DNA from: Bolinopsis microptera | Lineage: Eukaryota > Ctenophora > Tentaculata > Lobata > Bolinopsidae | Direction of reading: 5' to 3' | Length of the DNA stretch: 64,000 nt | NCBI RefSeq assembly: GCF_026151205.1 | Contig: NC_087078.1 | Span: 5,845,675-5,909,674 of the forward strand | Part shown: piece by piece, positions 33,060 to 44,280 of the stretch | Layout of the letters: each line of letters opens with the position of its first letter | Numbering within the stretch: the stretch's first letter is position 1 | Made by a program: the position numbers and the translations under genes | Notes under the pieces: generated by a model | What the model saw: the letters and a program-made list of their open reading frames with translations, nothing else | Database searches by the model: none | What the model was told of the DNA's origin: nothing

Positions 33060-35369
33060 AATAAAACAAATATTTAATAAAACAAATATTTATTTTTACG
33101 GCACAATCAAACAATATCAATAATAAATAAATCAGGGGAGGTTTGAAGAGGTTTCAAGTGCCGAAGGCCACTGCTTATCTTTAGGATTTGAGAGTGACCT
33201 GTGCTTGAAACCCCCTCAACCATCCACTACGTCAATATAATACTTATTATACAAATATAGAAAAATATAATTATCTAAGCTAAAATTGCTTATTGGTCTA
33301 GTTTGGTGACATAGGAGAGCCCAGTTGAGTTTTAGTTTAGGTTTATGTTTTAAATCATAGTTTGAAAGGTTAGCCATGTTTCATGGCAGAGAGAGATATC
33401 ATGTGTGCAGAGCCGTACCAGATGTAGAATTTGAGATATAATATAGATTAGTTACCATATATTAGGGTCACCTCGATTTTGGAGGGATAGCAAGTGCTTT
33501 TTAAGGTTAGATTTAATAATACCTGACGAGGCTGATAAGTCTGAATTTTTGGAAGACCCCGGGATTATTATCCCATCTACATTAGCATCACATATTTCGA
33601 ATACATAGGGGATGAGATCATTCCATATTTTCGTAGAGGTGTACAAAAAGTTCTGTTGGGAGATATCTAACCTCAGTAATGGGACAATCAGACGAAGTTT
33701 TTCATTTCTAGGACAGAACTTGAAAAGATCTTTAATCGACTGGGGGACATCAAATTTAAGAATTTTGAATAGCTCCATAAATGTATGGTACATGTGCAGA
33801 TTCTCCAGGTTCATAATTTTCTGCTCAGTGAATAGCGGTTTAGTGTGTTCAAGACAGTAGTTCTTTTTAGCCATATGTTCGTTATAAGTTCTTGAACGTG
33901 CACAGGTTAAGTAGTATTCTTTATGATCAAAATTGGGAATGTTACCAAATAGCAGTCGTATACATCGTTTTTGAATAGCAAAGACTTTATTCAGCTTATG
34001 TTTAGGGATCCCACCCCAGCAACTTATACAATAGCTAAGATGTGACATAAAAAGAGCATTGTATAGTTTCAAATATTCAGATTTGGGAATGAATTTGCAA
34101 ATTCTCTTAATCGATACAATACTGGAGTTCAGCTTTAAAGATAAATGATTAAGATGTGGTTCCCAACATAGCTGTTCGTCTATTATCACCCCAAGAAATT
34201 TTGTACATTGAACTTTTTCTAGCTTTTTGCCATCTTTTGAAATCGTTAGATTCCTGTTAAAGGGCCGTGTTCTAGCACAGGTCTGTGTTGCTCTTGACAA
34301 ACCTGGCTGAAAATGCATAAAACAACTTTTCCCTGCATTTATATGTAACTTGTTAGACTCCATATAGTTACTGACCTGTTTCATTACATGATTAGCTTTT
34401 TCAAAAGCTTCCTGTGCTGAACGACCTATCACAAAAATATTTGTATCATCAGCAAACAGGACGAATTCAGCCAAACTTGAGGAGCTCACAATATCATTTA
34501 TATAAATCAGAAATAGTAGAGGTCCTAACACTGACCCCTGGGGTACACCATACTCAACTGAACACTTGTCCGATTTTTCAGTTTGAAAAGAAGTTACTTG
34601 GCTACGGTTTGTTAGATAGCTAGCAAGAGTTTTTAGTGCAATACCTCTTACTCCATAGTGTTCAAGTTTATGCAGGAGTTTATCGTGCTCAATTGTGTCA
34701 AATGCTTTACTTAGATCAATAAATATTCCAATTACATGATTTTTCTGTTCAATCTCATTAAGTATTTTATTGACAGAATAGTTTACGGCATGAGATGTTG
34801 AGTGTTGTTTTCTAAAACCAAATTGTCGATCATAAATCACGTTCATAGCACTGAGGTAATTATATAACCTATTATAAATTATTTTTTCAAGTATTTTGCC
34901 AAATATCGGTAATGTAGAAACAGGTCGATAGTTATCAAGGCATCGTGAGTCTCCTTTTTTATAAATTGGTGTAATAGAGCCCGTTTTAAGCTTGTTTGGA
35001 AAGACCCCATTGTCCAAGAACCAATTAAAGAATCTAGATATATGACCAGACAGATAATTTACACTCTTTTTCAAGACTTTAACAGAGATATCACTTGCCT
35101 TCCCATTTTCAAGGCTACCAATAATTTTACTTATCTCTTCCTCGTCACAGGGGCTGAGAAAAAAAGAGTTCACTATTCTTTCTCTGCCCTTGAGGTATTG
35201 TTTAAACTTCGTTTTATTGAAATTGCCATCAGTTACCGTACGAGATGGTACAGAAGATTGAACTTTTGAATTAAGATTACGAGCAATAGACGAGAAGTAG
35301 ATGTTAAATCCGTTGGCAATCTCACGGCGTTCAGTTACAATTCTACCATCAATTAAGAATGATGCTTTT
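33060..35369 (-). mobile_element. 5'-truncated CR1-like LINE (family C, copy 2), ORF2 C-terminal part
   Basis: Flanked by TGCT (33,056-33,059 and 35,370-35,373), single in the left arm at about 15,056, so it is a clean insertion. The minus-strand ORF (33,452 to about 35,369) encodes RT: FGKILEKIIYNRL, FIDLSKAFDT, YGVPQGSVLGPLLFLIYIND, FADDTNIFV, TKFLGVIID. The first residues of the ORF before ASFLIDG are read from host flank. The copy matches 60,190-62,495 with only about six differences noted by eye over 2.3 kb. The 3' end is AATAAAACAAATATT-type repeats. Truncated, so it is a dead copy of a recently active family. Confidence 0.93.
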
Positions 35370-35734
35370 TGCTGACTGCTGGTTCTTGCCAAAGCGAAAA
35401 CCTTGTTCTGACGAGCCGGTTTGTACATGGTATAAACAGGTGCAAGAGCAGACCAAAACTATCTCAGCTGTTCATTATTCATATTATTACATTTTCAATA
35501 AATCAAAACTAACAAGATGAGCTCTACCCACGACAATGATGATTCTGATTACTGAGCTCACTGGACAATTTAAATTAAATTGCAATTGAACACATGAAAT
35601 GCAAAAAAAAATAAGTGCTACTTTGTCGATTAAACTTCTGTAGAGTTTAAAATATGAAATTGTGCAAGAACTGAACATGTATTTACAAATTCAGTATGAC
35701 GTTTAACTGTTAGTGTTGAAGATTAACGTGGTAA

Positions 35735-35813
35735 TCACTTCGAGATGGCCAGGCCTACTCTCATGCTGTCTATATCATCATTCTCATGCTGCGAATATAT
35801 ATTCTAAATAACT
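35735..35813. mobile_element. 79-bp insertion with 14-bp target-site duplication
   Basis: GATTAACGTGGTAA is present at 35,721-35,734 and 35,814-35,827 but once in the left arm. A duplication this long fits target-primed (LINE machinery) insertion of a short sequence, or a small local duplication. Confidence 0.6.
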
Positions 35814-35921
35814 GATTAACGTGGTAAGTCTAGATAAAATAAAGAGAAGCGAACTGAATTCTTATATAGATATGCCTATCGAGACAAAATGAAATTGAGA
35901 GTTTCGTAAAATAGTATGACT

Positions 35922-36937
35922 CTCAGCTGTGCTCATCCAGTCAGCAACAGTCAACTTGTTGAGCCATTTTTAAAAATGTGGTAAATGAAAAGTCATAAAA
36001 CGGAGAACGCATACACTTGAAGACTTGTAGACTCGATCAGCTCCACTTAACATAATACTAATACAAAGCCGAACAGCACGAGGTTCGTACAAAAACTTAT
36101 GGAACAAAAGTCTTGAAAACAAGCTGCTGTAGACCCCCCCCCCCCCCCCCGTAATCAACCGCAAGTATTTGGAACCCCCCCCTCAGCTGATTACGTAATA
36201 CGTGAACGACCCCTTATGGCTGTAGCGACAGAACTGGTACATAGTAGTGAAACAAGGCGATCCCACTAAATCGCTCGCCCAAATAAAAACAAAATTCTTG
36301 TGAAAGGGCCCGAAGGGTGTAAAATTAATCTTGTTCGGTGTATTTTAGGACAAAAAGCTATTTTTGTCACGTGACAGGCTAGTAGAACACGTGTTTTTAT
36401 ATGAATCTAGCAAGTATATAAGTACCTCGAAAACTCAACTTTTTTGAAAATTAGAAATTTTCAGAAAATGTGTTATTGGACTGATTTGGGGAGCGATCTA
36501 GGGCTCTTTATTTATGTACAGCAGGGTAGTGCATAGAGTTCAGTTTAACATCTCTGTTTTGATTATCAGAGGGTTCCTTTTAACACCTCTGTTTTGGGGA
36601 GGAGAGTTCGTTTTAACACCTCTGTTTTGGTTACAAGGAGGATAGTTTTGGAATTGTTTAGAGATTATTAGAGTTTATTATTGTTTATACTATCTGGGGA
36701 TACTTAAGAGTGCAGAGTGGGCCTGTTGGATGGCAGGTTACACTTTTTGGTTTTAGTACAGTAGTTTAGTAATCGCAATTCTTAATCACGTATACAAACA
36801 AAAGTACTTTCACTTATCACCTTCCTGAACCAAATTGTAAGGAAAAGACCGTTTTATCACTCTCATAAATTTTGTTATATCTTTGGCATTATGCAATGGT
36901 CTCATAACACCTTTATGCATATTTTTCAAGCCATATA
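35922..36937. other. Intergenic; dispersed repeat and C-runs
   Basis: About 35,985-36,135 is similar to 40,197-40,385 (shared ACACTTGAAGACTTGTAG and AAAGTCTTGAAAACAAGC). Poly-C runs lie near 36,135-36,150 and 36,175-36,182. No supported gene. Confidence 0.5.
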
Positions 36938-37597
36938 ATGTTGCTGTTCGTTCTGCTTGGAGCTGTCTTGATGAGTGCTAGTCTTGTGGTGGGCAGAGAT
37001 CCTGGAGGAATAATGTGTCAATACGAAGATAGGTTCCTCACCGTTGGAAAAAAGATCTACAGTGGATGTGAGGTGTGCCAATGCAAAAGGAGCGGTAAGT
37101 AGATCATGATCTAGGCTCATGCTGATTCAATTTTCTTATTCTAGCTCCTTAGGGGCGTCAAAATATATAATTGCTCGTTCCTAGTTTCAACATATTCCTT
37201 TTTCAAAATTTTTCAAAATCGTGGCTGCATGCTGTCAACGGAAACTGTACAAACAGTTTACAAGATCTAATTTTCCTCAGGAAAAATTAAATGTAGTGAA
37301 GAACCTGCATGTTGTCCATACCTTGACAAAAAAGGAAGGACAAAACTAGCTTCCCCTGGTGACTCCTATACTGATGGGTGTAACCAATGCACCTGTGGAG
37401 CTGAGGGCGGTATGGGAGCTTGCACCAAGATGGGTTGTCCTAATAAATGTGCCTACAAGAACTGGGATATGGTCTCGGGGTATGCTAAAAAGGGGAAGGT
37501 TCATGCGTACGATGAGGAAAGGGACTGTCCAGTCAAGTGCAAGTGCAAGGTGAAGAAAGGACAGGCAACCCTCAAGTGTAAACCAGACTGTTATTGA
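36938..37597 (+). CDS. Secreted cysteine-rich (VWC-like) protein, 2 exons
   Basis: Exon 1 36938-37094 (donor GCG/GTAAGT) and exon 2 37281-37597 (acceptor TTTTCCTCAG) join in phase 1 to give 157 residues. Residues 1-19 (MLLFVLLGAVLMSASLVVG) form a signal peptide. The mature part has about 18 cysteines in von-Willebrand-C-like spacing: CQYEDRFLTVGKKIYSGCEV-C-x-C in exon 1, then EEPACCP, GDSYTDGCNQCTCG, CTKMGC, DCPVKCKCKV and a final KCKPDCY. Such proteins act outside the cell as ligands, matrix parts or venom/defence components; which applies here is unknown. TTTTTCAAG ends 7 nt before the ATG and resembles a splice acceptor. No paralogue is seen in the window. Confidence 0.8.
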
Positions 37598-38521
37598 ACT
37601 GAGTTTAAGTTGATAGTTGCGATAAGCTGTTTAATAATAGCATTGACAAAAAACAATCTCTCTTATAAAAAATGAATAATATATTTTAAAAAACCATCAT
37701 TTATATGATTACATCCGAAAATCCTATACATTAAAGTCATTATTGTAACGGTATATTAGAATCAGACAGAAACAAAGTGTGAAGGGCCTGAACGGAACCC
37801 CTCGGTTTCAGTTCCTTGTTTAACACTGCCATACAGCAAGGACATTCGCCGAGTTCGCCAAGGATGGGCACATAGCTCACTCCACAAGATGTTCTGTCAA
37901 ATGTTGCTTATATACCGAGGATCTACAGGAAATATTTCCTTGTAGGTTTAGAGGGTGATCTGTAAACAGATAATTACCTCATTCCCAACTTATAGGAACT
38001 ACAATTAATTCCTATTCTATCCCAACGAGCTACACCAAGCATATAAAATACTAGAAACCCGCTAATCGAAAGCTTTGTTGGAGGAAATTTAAAAAATCAT
38101 TTATGTTTAAATTTCTCTAATCATCTAGCTCTATGCTCTGTACTATAGAAAGTATGGATTTGACAATGACAACAAAGTTGTATGTATTCAGATTCAATAA
38201 AACGATACTTTTTACTGCAACGAAAAATATCAATCACAACCAAAGTTATGAATAGTGATATCGTGAGCGTAAATGTGGGCTAGTCATGACGTATCAAATA
38301 TCACTATAAAGCATGGCAACGCGCTTTGCTATAATCTGTAGTTGCTAATTGCGTTGAATGAATATCAATAAGTGATAAGGGGCGTCGAGTTAAGCTTGGC
38401 AAGGGAAAAAATGTGGAGTCGATATCGTGTCATGAAGTTCATCAAAGTATACCACTATAAGTATAATACATGGCTCACATCAAACAGTGTAATTACTATG
38501 ACAAAATTTACCGGAAAAATG
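37598..38521. other. Intergenic; contains one dispersed-repeat block
   Basis: About 37,728-37,805 repeats 828-905. The rest is AT-rich without a supported gene. Confidence 0.5.
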
Positions 38522-39866
38522 TAATCGGCAAGACGGGAGGCCGACTTCCAGGCCCCCTCATTATTAGGGGGCCCAGGAAGATCAGATCATGTCACTAATT
38601 AGTGACGTATAATTAGTGATGTGATCCATCAGTAGAATTTAACTGACCTAGAAATGGGCTAGATACAGGGTAGAGTTCACACGGTGCATTAAGAAGTAAT
38701 CATGATCTTTAAGATTTGACCGCTCGACTCGTATATCACATAAGGGACGGGAGCTCTTGCTAAAGGGGGGTTCTCGTATCTAGGGATGTGAGGGCTGTAG
38801 GACTATTGAGCGGAGGACTGTTGAGCATAGGACTGTAGGTCGGTGAGGGTCGGAAGTAGGACTGTAGAGCGGTGTCAAATCGCCAGGGTAGGACTCTAGA
38901 GCGGCCGCCCTTATAGATCTCACAACATGAGGACTTTAGAGCGGTACGATCCTAAAATGAGGACTGTAGAGCGGTGGACTGTTGAGCGGTTGACTTCAGG
39001 CCGGTGAAGGTCGGGAGTAGGACTGCAGAGCGGCCCTCCCTTATAGATTCCATAACATGAGGGCTCTAGAGCGGTACCCTCCTATAACATGATTCAGTAT
39101 TCAGTATTCAGTATTCAGTATTCAGTATTCAGTATTCAGTATTCAGTATTCAGTATTCAGTATTCAGTATTCAGTATTCTGTATTCTGTATTCAGTATTC
39201 AGTATTCAGTATTCTGTATTCTGTATTCAGTATTCAGTATTCAGTATTCAGTATTCAGTATTCAGTATTCAGTATTTAGTATTCAGTATTCAGTATTCAG
39301 TATTCAGGGCGTCTACGTGTTTTATCAACCGCAAGAAATTCGTCGACTCTCTGGCCAGTACATGAACATTAAACATCACTGTACCAGCGCTGTTTCTTTT
39401 CGTGCAACAATGAGTACAGAGTGACCTGGATCAAGCATTACATCATTACCAAGGCGACTGTAAACAAAATATGTATTGTCAAAATCTTTATTTTTCACTT
39501 TAGTTTAAGTTATATTAATATAATAAATTTAAATCATATGATATTGTTATTATCTTAACAGTTACTACTGTAACTAAAGATTTTAAATTTGTATTCCTTG
39601 TATTCCTTGTATTCCTATTCCTTGTATTCAATAAATTTGAATAAATATGTATATTATTTCCTACGAAAAAATGTGTATTGACTTGTTATTTTAAATCAAA
39701 AGTAAGGGGTAAAACTGGGCTAGATGTAGGGTAGAGTTCACATGTTCTGTAAATCGTAGCTGGTGGATGACATCACTAATTATACGTCACATCACTAATT
39801 ATACGTCATAACTCATATGATCTGACCCCTAATAATAGGGGGGCCTGGAAGTCGTGCAGCCGATTC
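38522..39866. mobile_element. ~1.35-kb element with long TIRs and internal satellites
   Basis: Left end about 38,522-38,710 and right end about 39,715-39,866 are inverted relatives: GACTTCCAGGCCCCC (38,543) pairs with GGGGGCCTGGAAGTC (39,839), and farther in both hold CTAATTAGTGACGTATAATTAGTG-like and GGGTAGAGTTCAC motifs. Between them are GAGGACTGTAGAGCGG-type repeats (38,790-39,075) and a TATTCAG heptamer array (about 39,090-39,306). No transposase reading frame. Likely a non-autonomous DNA transposon that gathered tandem repeats; the exact borders are uncertain. Confidence 0.65.
39090..39306. repeat. TATTCAG heptamer satellite
   Basis: About thirty tandem 7-bp TATTCAG units with some TATTCTG variants. 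The plus-strand ORF across it (YSVFSIQ repeats) is an artefact. Confidence 0.93.
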
Positions 39867-40643
39867 GTGTAGTGTTTTTGAGTCTCATGATTTGATAGTT
39901 CTTTTATTCAAATTTCTGATTGTTTCTGAATAGACTCAGTGAAGACAGATTCTAATGGAATTAAATAGCTGAATAACGTATCGACATTTCTACGTCATAC
40001 TCATATTCTCAAATTATTTGCTATATATAGTAGTGTTGAAAGTATTTTAATTAAAGAACATTATAAGCAGTGATGTAACTGCTTATTACATACGTATTAC
40101 GTATTATGTTATTTCCTCATCTTTGCCTTCGTTCATGTATCGTCTTCTCGCATGTTATGCACAAGTTCTCACATTGCAAGTTATTAAATGTTTAATGTGG
40201 TAAATGAAAATTCATTAAACGGAGTACACATACACTTGAAGACTTGTAGACTCGATCAGCTGATCACCTTAATATAACACTATATTATTTATTATATTTA
40301 TATTTATTATAATACAAATACGAACAGCACAAGGTACGTACAAAAACTTATGGAACAAAAGTCTTGAAAACAAGCTGCTGTAACACCGGAGAACGGCAAT
40401 TTGTCGTTAGCATGTAGTTGTAGATGCAATGAAAACGGAAAGTTTAAGTTGCAATTACTTGATAAGATAATAAACCGGGTGATGTACCAGATGATACAAG
40501 TTTGATCGAGCAATTTGACGACATAATCAGATGTTAACCAAAGAATGTAGTCCCATCATTGAACGACGTGCAGATATACAAGTAGCAAATCTTTAACTGA
40601 CCCTGGGAACTAGCTGAGCTCACTTATCTTCTTCACAACCTAA
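39867..40643. other. Intergenic with dispersed repeat
   Basis: About 40,197-40,385 is similar to 35,985-36,135; AAGCAGTGATGTAACTGCTT near 40,069 also occurs at 12,733. No supported gene. Confidence 0.45.
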
Positions 40644-41006
40644 TGATGATCTATCTGACAATTCTACTCGCAGTGGTGGGACTAGCCGCCAGCGACACCA
40701 GAATATGCATGGATACGTATCCGTCGTTGATGGGGAGTGCGATGTTGTCGAATGCCCCCGGTTGTCGAATGCCCGGTTGTTGAATGCCCTGCTCTTTTCT
40801 TCCCTGAAAAAGAATGCCCTGTAACAGAATGCCCTGCTGTCACATGCCCTGAAAAAGAATGCCCTGCTGTCAAGGAATGCCCTGTTGTCGAAGAAATAGA
40901 ATACCCTGCAAAAGCAGAATGTTCTCTGCCTGCTAGAGATTGCCCCGGTTTCTCTGAGACCATAGTTGTAGTTGTCCAAGAAGGAGTTGATGATAGAAAT
41001 GTTTGA
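40644..41006 (+). pseudogene. Secreted Cys-Pro repeat protein, frame-shifted
   Basis: Starting at ATG 40,644, a signal peptide is read (MMIYLTILLAVVGLAAS), but this frame stops after about 45 codons. A second frame from about 40,706 gives GYVSVVDGECDVVECP, and a third from about 40,755 gives repeats of ECPVVECP, KECPVTECP and KECPAVKECP, ending at TGA 41,006. The last shift coincides with a run of five C (TGCCCCCGG), where two extra C would explain the change. Either the gene is decayed or the sequence has errors or a tiny intron here. The product would be secreted with Cys-Pro pairs every 4-9 residues. No family assigned. Confidence 0.4.
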
Positions 41007-41254
41007 TGCAGTCTGATAATAGTTCTTCTTTATATATTGCATGATGTGAACTGATCTCGTAAGGTTGCTTAATCGTTTAATAAGCCTTGACACTACCGCT
41101 GATTGTAATTCGCGTGCGATGATGTGAACCCTGCTTGATTCAGGGGATACTGTTATTATGCAGTAATATGATCTGGTAGACGGGTGTTTGTGGACAGTTA
41201 TTCGTGGACAGTTATCCGCGGACAGGGGTCGGGCTATCTAGATACTGCCCAATC

Positions 41255-41990
41255 TAGAGTTCATTATTGACAAGCATTTCTATGAAGGGTCTTTTGTAAT
41301 TGTTCGACTTTTTGTCCTTTGAGTTCCTGGTTGGAAGTTCTTGGGGATGTTATGATAGTACACACTCAATCCAGAAGAAGCTTCCATATAGTAACTAATG
41401 ATATAAACAAACTGTAAGTTAACATTGAGACATTACAGCAATATTCAGCAAGCTTTGGTCAGCTCTCTTACTCTAATCATTCATCATCAGCTGTCTTACT
41501 CTATCTAGATACTGCCCTGGTCTGAATACAAGTGAAGTCACCATATGAGTCTCCTAAAGTTCTCCCATTGAGAATATGGAGTTCATTATTGACAAGCATT
41601 TCTAGGAAGGGTCTTTTGTAATTGTTCGACTTTTTTGTCCTTTGAGTTCCTGGTTGGAAGTTCTTGGGGATGTTATGATAGTAAACACTCAATCCAGAAG
41701 AAGCTTCCATATAGTAACTCATGATATTAACAAACTGTAAGTTAACATTGAGACATTACAGCAATATTCAGCAAGCTTTGGTCAGCTCTCTTACTCTAAT
41801 CATTCATCATCAGCTCCTGGTTGGAAGTTCTTGGGGAATGTTATGATAGTACACACTCAATCCAGAAGAAGCTTCCATATCTAGTAACTCATGATATTAA
41901 CAAACTGTAAGTTAACATTGAGACATTACAGCAATATTCAGCAAGCTTTGGTCAGCTCTCTTACTCTAATCATTCATCATCAGCTCTCTT
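41255..41990. repeat. Triplicated ~230-bp unit with a LINE A endonuclease fragment
   Basis: A unit running from GAGTTCATTATTGACAAGC through CCTGGTTGGAAGTTCTTGG to CTAATCATTCATCATCAGCT appears at about 41,255-41,485 and 41,578-41,815, with a shorter copy at 41,816-41,984. On the minus strand, 41,501-41,640 encodes ELHILNGRTLGDSYGDFTC, clearly related to the endonuclease domain of LINE A (VILNGRTLGDIFGAPTC at about 59,200). It is a decayed LINE scrap that was then tandemly copied. Confidence 0.7.
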
Positions 41991-42067
41991 ACTCTATTCA
42001 TTTTCGTTTACTTTTCTGCTCAATAGTCGATATTGTATTTCACTAAGCAGCGTAATTCTTAAAAGAA

Positions 42068-43598
42068 ATGAAAAACGGTGAGAATGATGTCCTGGTTGAC
42101 GACCAGCAACAAACAACTTGGAAAAGGAATGATAAGATGTTGTTGATATGTATTCTTCTATGCGACTTTGCAGATGGAACAGAGATGGATTTGCCTGGTT
42201 GGTGTAACTTTCAAAGTTGTATCTACTTCTGTCTCGAATTATTTTTGAAGTGAACATTTTTAATTTCTTTCTGCACATTACATTTTACAAGATAGCCTTC
42301 CTTGTATTGAAAACCCCACTCCTACTCTGTAACACACACGAGGAAGCCTGATAACCATATTTCCTCACGTATCAGGAATGTTAACTCAACAAGTTTCATG
42401 TGACATTGGACTGTATCATTGGAAAGAAGGATTATTGGATTACATTCTGTTCTTCTCCTTAGCAGTTTCAGTTATTATTGTAGGACCATTGGCAAAAAGG
42501 TAGGGTAAAAAAACTGTAACCATTAAGCTGCCGTTAACATTTGCTAGTAGTAATACAGAAATTCGAAAAATAGATTTAATGATATTGTGTCTCAGGTTTG
42601 GAAAACGGAAGACGATTTTAATCTCGCTTTATCTGAGTGTATGCAGTTTAGTTTTCTGTGGCATAGTTGCAAACTTTACAGCTCTTCTTCTTTCTCGAGC
42701 CCTCCTTGGCTTTTGTTGTGGACTCAGATACAACAGTCTTTATGTTTGGGCCGCTGACATAGCTTACAATAAAGAGATTCTAGACAGGATTTTATTGATA
42801 ACACAAATATTCTTCATTTGCGGGACAATGTGGTCATCAGTGTTGGGGTTCCTACTACTTGATTGGATTGGATGGAGGAAGTTTCTATTTTTCTCGACAT
42901 TGCCCGTACTCATTCTTCCGATCATCATGGTTCACTTCTGTGTAAAAGATACAAGAGGCCCACAAATAGAAGAGTCAGAAGACGAAGCAGAACAGCAAGA
43001 AACAGTGACTGTTTCAAACTTTGCAGCTAGAACCACAAAAATGGGGCTGCTCATTGCTTGTGTTACTTTTAATGGCTGGTTGACCACCCTCCTTGTTCCA
43101 GCGTTGATCCAGCTGCTTAAGATCAATAAAGCAGGACCAAACATTCATTGCTCAGTTACCATGACTCAAGGGCCGGAACTCTTGTTACTGGCACTTGTTA
43201 ACTTTGCAGGTTTGCCCTCTTTATTCCTTATGCACTGGATAAAAGACAAGATTGGATTTCGTAAACTGCAGGGGTTTGTTTCCCTAGTATACGTAGCAAA
43301 CTTTGTACTGATGTTCACACAACAAAACCTTGCGGTAGCGATTTCAACTAACTTCATAACGAAGTTTTTGGACGGGATAATTACTTTGGGCTACACCTAT
43401 GTCCTCTACGACGTGAATTACTTCGGAACGTCAAACTTTGAAGTAGGAACTTGCATCGCAACCACAATTGGCTTGATTGGTGGGATGGCTGGGTCGGGCA
43501 TGGTCTCATTTGCCTCCACATCAACTGTTATAATCACTGCTTTGATGGTCAGTGTGTTTCAGGTTATGGTTGTTGTTTCTATGACAGAGGTTCAGTAA
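42068..43598 (+). CDS. MFS membrane transporter, 3 coding exons
   Basis: Exons 42068-42197, 42343-42499 and 42596-43598 join in phases 1 and 2 to give 429 residues. The first exon holds the start of TM1 (MLLICILLCDFADGTEMDLPG); the second encodes TM2 (LFFSLAVSVIIVGPLAK); the third begins RFGKRKTILISL, the G-x-x-x-[DR]-x-x-G-[RK] loop 2-3 signature of the major facilitator superfamily. About ten further hydrophobic segments follow, with an acidic central loop (EESEDEAEQQE) between TM6 and TM7 and a second loop signature IKDKIGFRKLQG. This is a SV2/SVOP- or organic-solute-carrier-like arrangement; the substrate is unknown. The exon 1 donor (CTG/GTTGGT) is weak, so that junction is least certain. 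Codon use is normal; no repeats inside. Confidence 0.75.
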
Positions 43599-44280
43599 CA
43601 ATATTAAGCTGAATAGGTGAGCAGGTTTAAATAGACACGAACAGAAGGTTAGATAGAAAAGTGCTCAACACATTAGGTCAGGTTTCAAAATGAGGAAGTG
43701 ATCTGGGAGTCCTTTTCGAAACTTTCTTTAGTTAGAGCTGAGGAATAATCTGAAACTGTTTATCTTAGATTCCGTATCAACCCTGACAGCTTAGAATTCT
43801 AGACTTACACTTTACAGTTATGTAGTAGTAAACCCGCGATGGGGTGGCATGTGCCTCAATAAAAATATTACAATCATTTATTATTATATCAATGTATCAT
43901 TAAATATTTCAAAAATATCAATAACGTATGGTTGATCCTTCACACTTGGTAAAATATATAAAAATAAAGTTAATCTACACTAAAGAATAAATAATCTATA
44001 TTATATAAATCAACAATATTAACTCCCCATCTTCATGTAGTCATTTATCAAAGCGGTAGAAATCCAAGTAATTTTAGTACGCGGTGCGCAAGGAATTTTG
44101 TTTTTTTTTTAATGTGTAGGCAAGATAAGCCTAAGTGTGGCAGTGAAAATTGAAAAAATAAGTTGCAGAATAAATTGCAGTGACTGACTGTCAAATGCAT
44201 TATCGCAGTTCATTTATTTGACTGCACAGTGCACTAACGTTTAGGATTCTTACAGCTGTTATATTTTGCTAATATTTTGT
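43599..44280. other. Intergenic / LINE D 3' flank
   Basis: 3' flank of the transporter gene, then the presumed 3' untranslated part of the minus-strand LINE D. The AT-rich stretch 43,860-44,030 shows no gene. Confidence 0.4.

Larger units (their letters stand above)
21838..35921. repeat. Right arm of ~21-kb inverted duplication
   Basis: Reverse-complement counterpart of 14,603-21,556, about 14.1 kb instead of 7 kb because of insertions at 22,217-22,350, 22,597-23,192, 24,720-26,343, 27,747-31,905, 33,060-35,369 and 35,735-35,813. Removing these and the left-only material makes the arms about equal. Each insertion is defined by an uninterrupted match in the left arm. Confidence 0.88.

Noticed and set aside
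33452-35428. 658-codon ORF as a host gene with its own N-terminus
   Set aside because: The first ~20 residues are read from host flank into the truncated LINE; the rest is LINE C ORF2.
39089-39424. 111-codon plus-strand ORF with YSVFSIQ repeats
   Set aside because: Product of the TATTCAG heptamer array.
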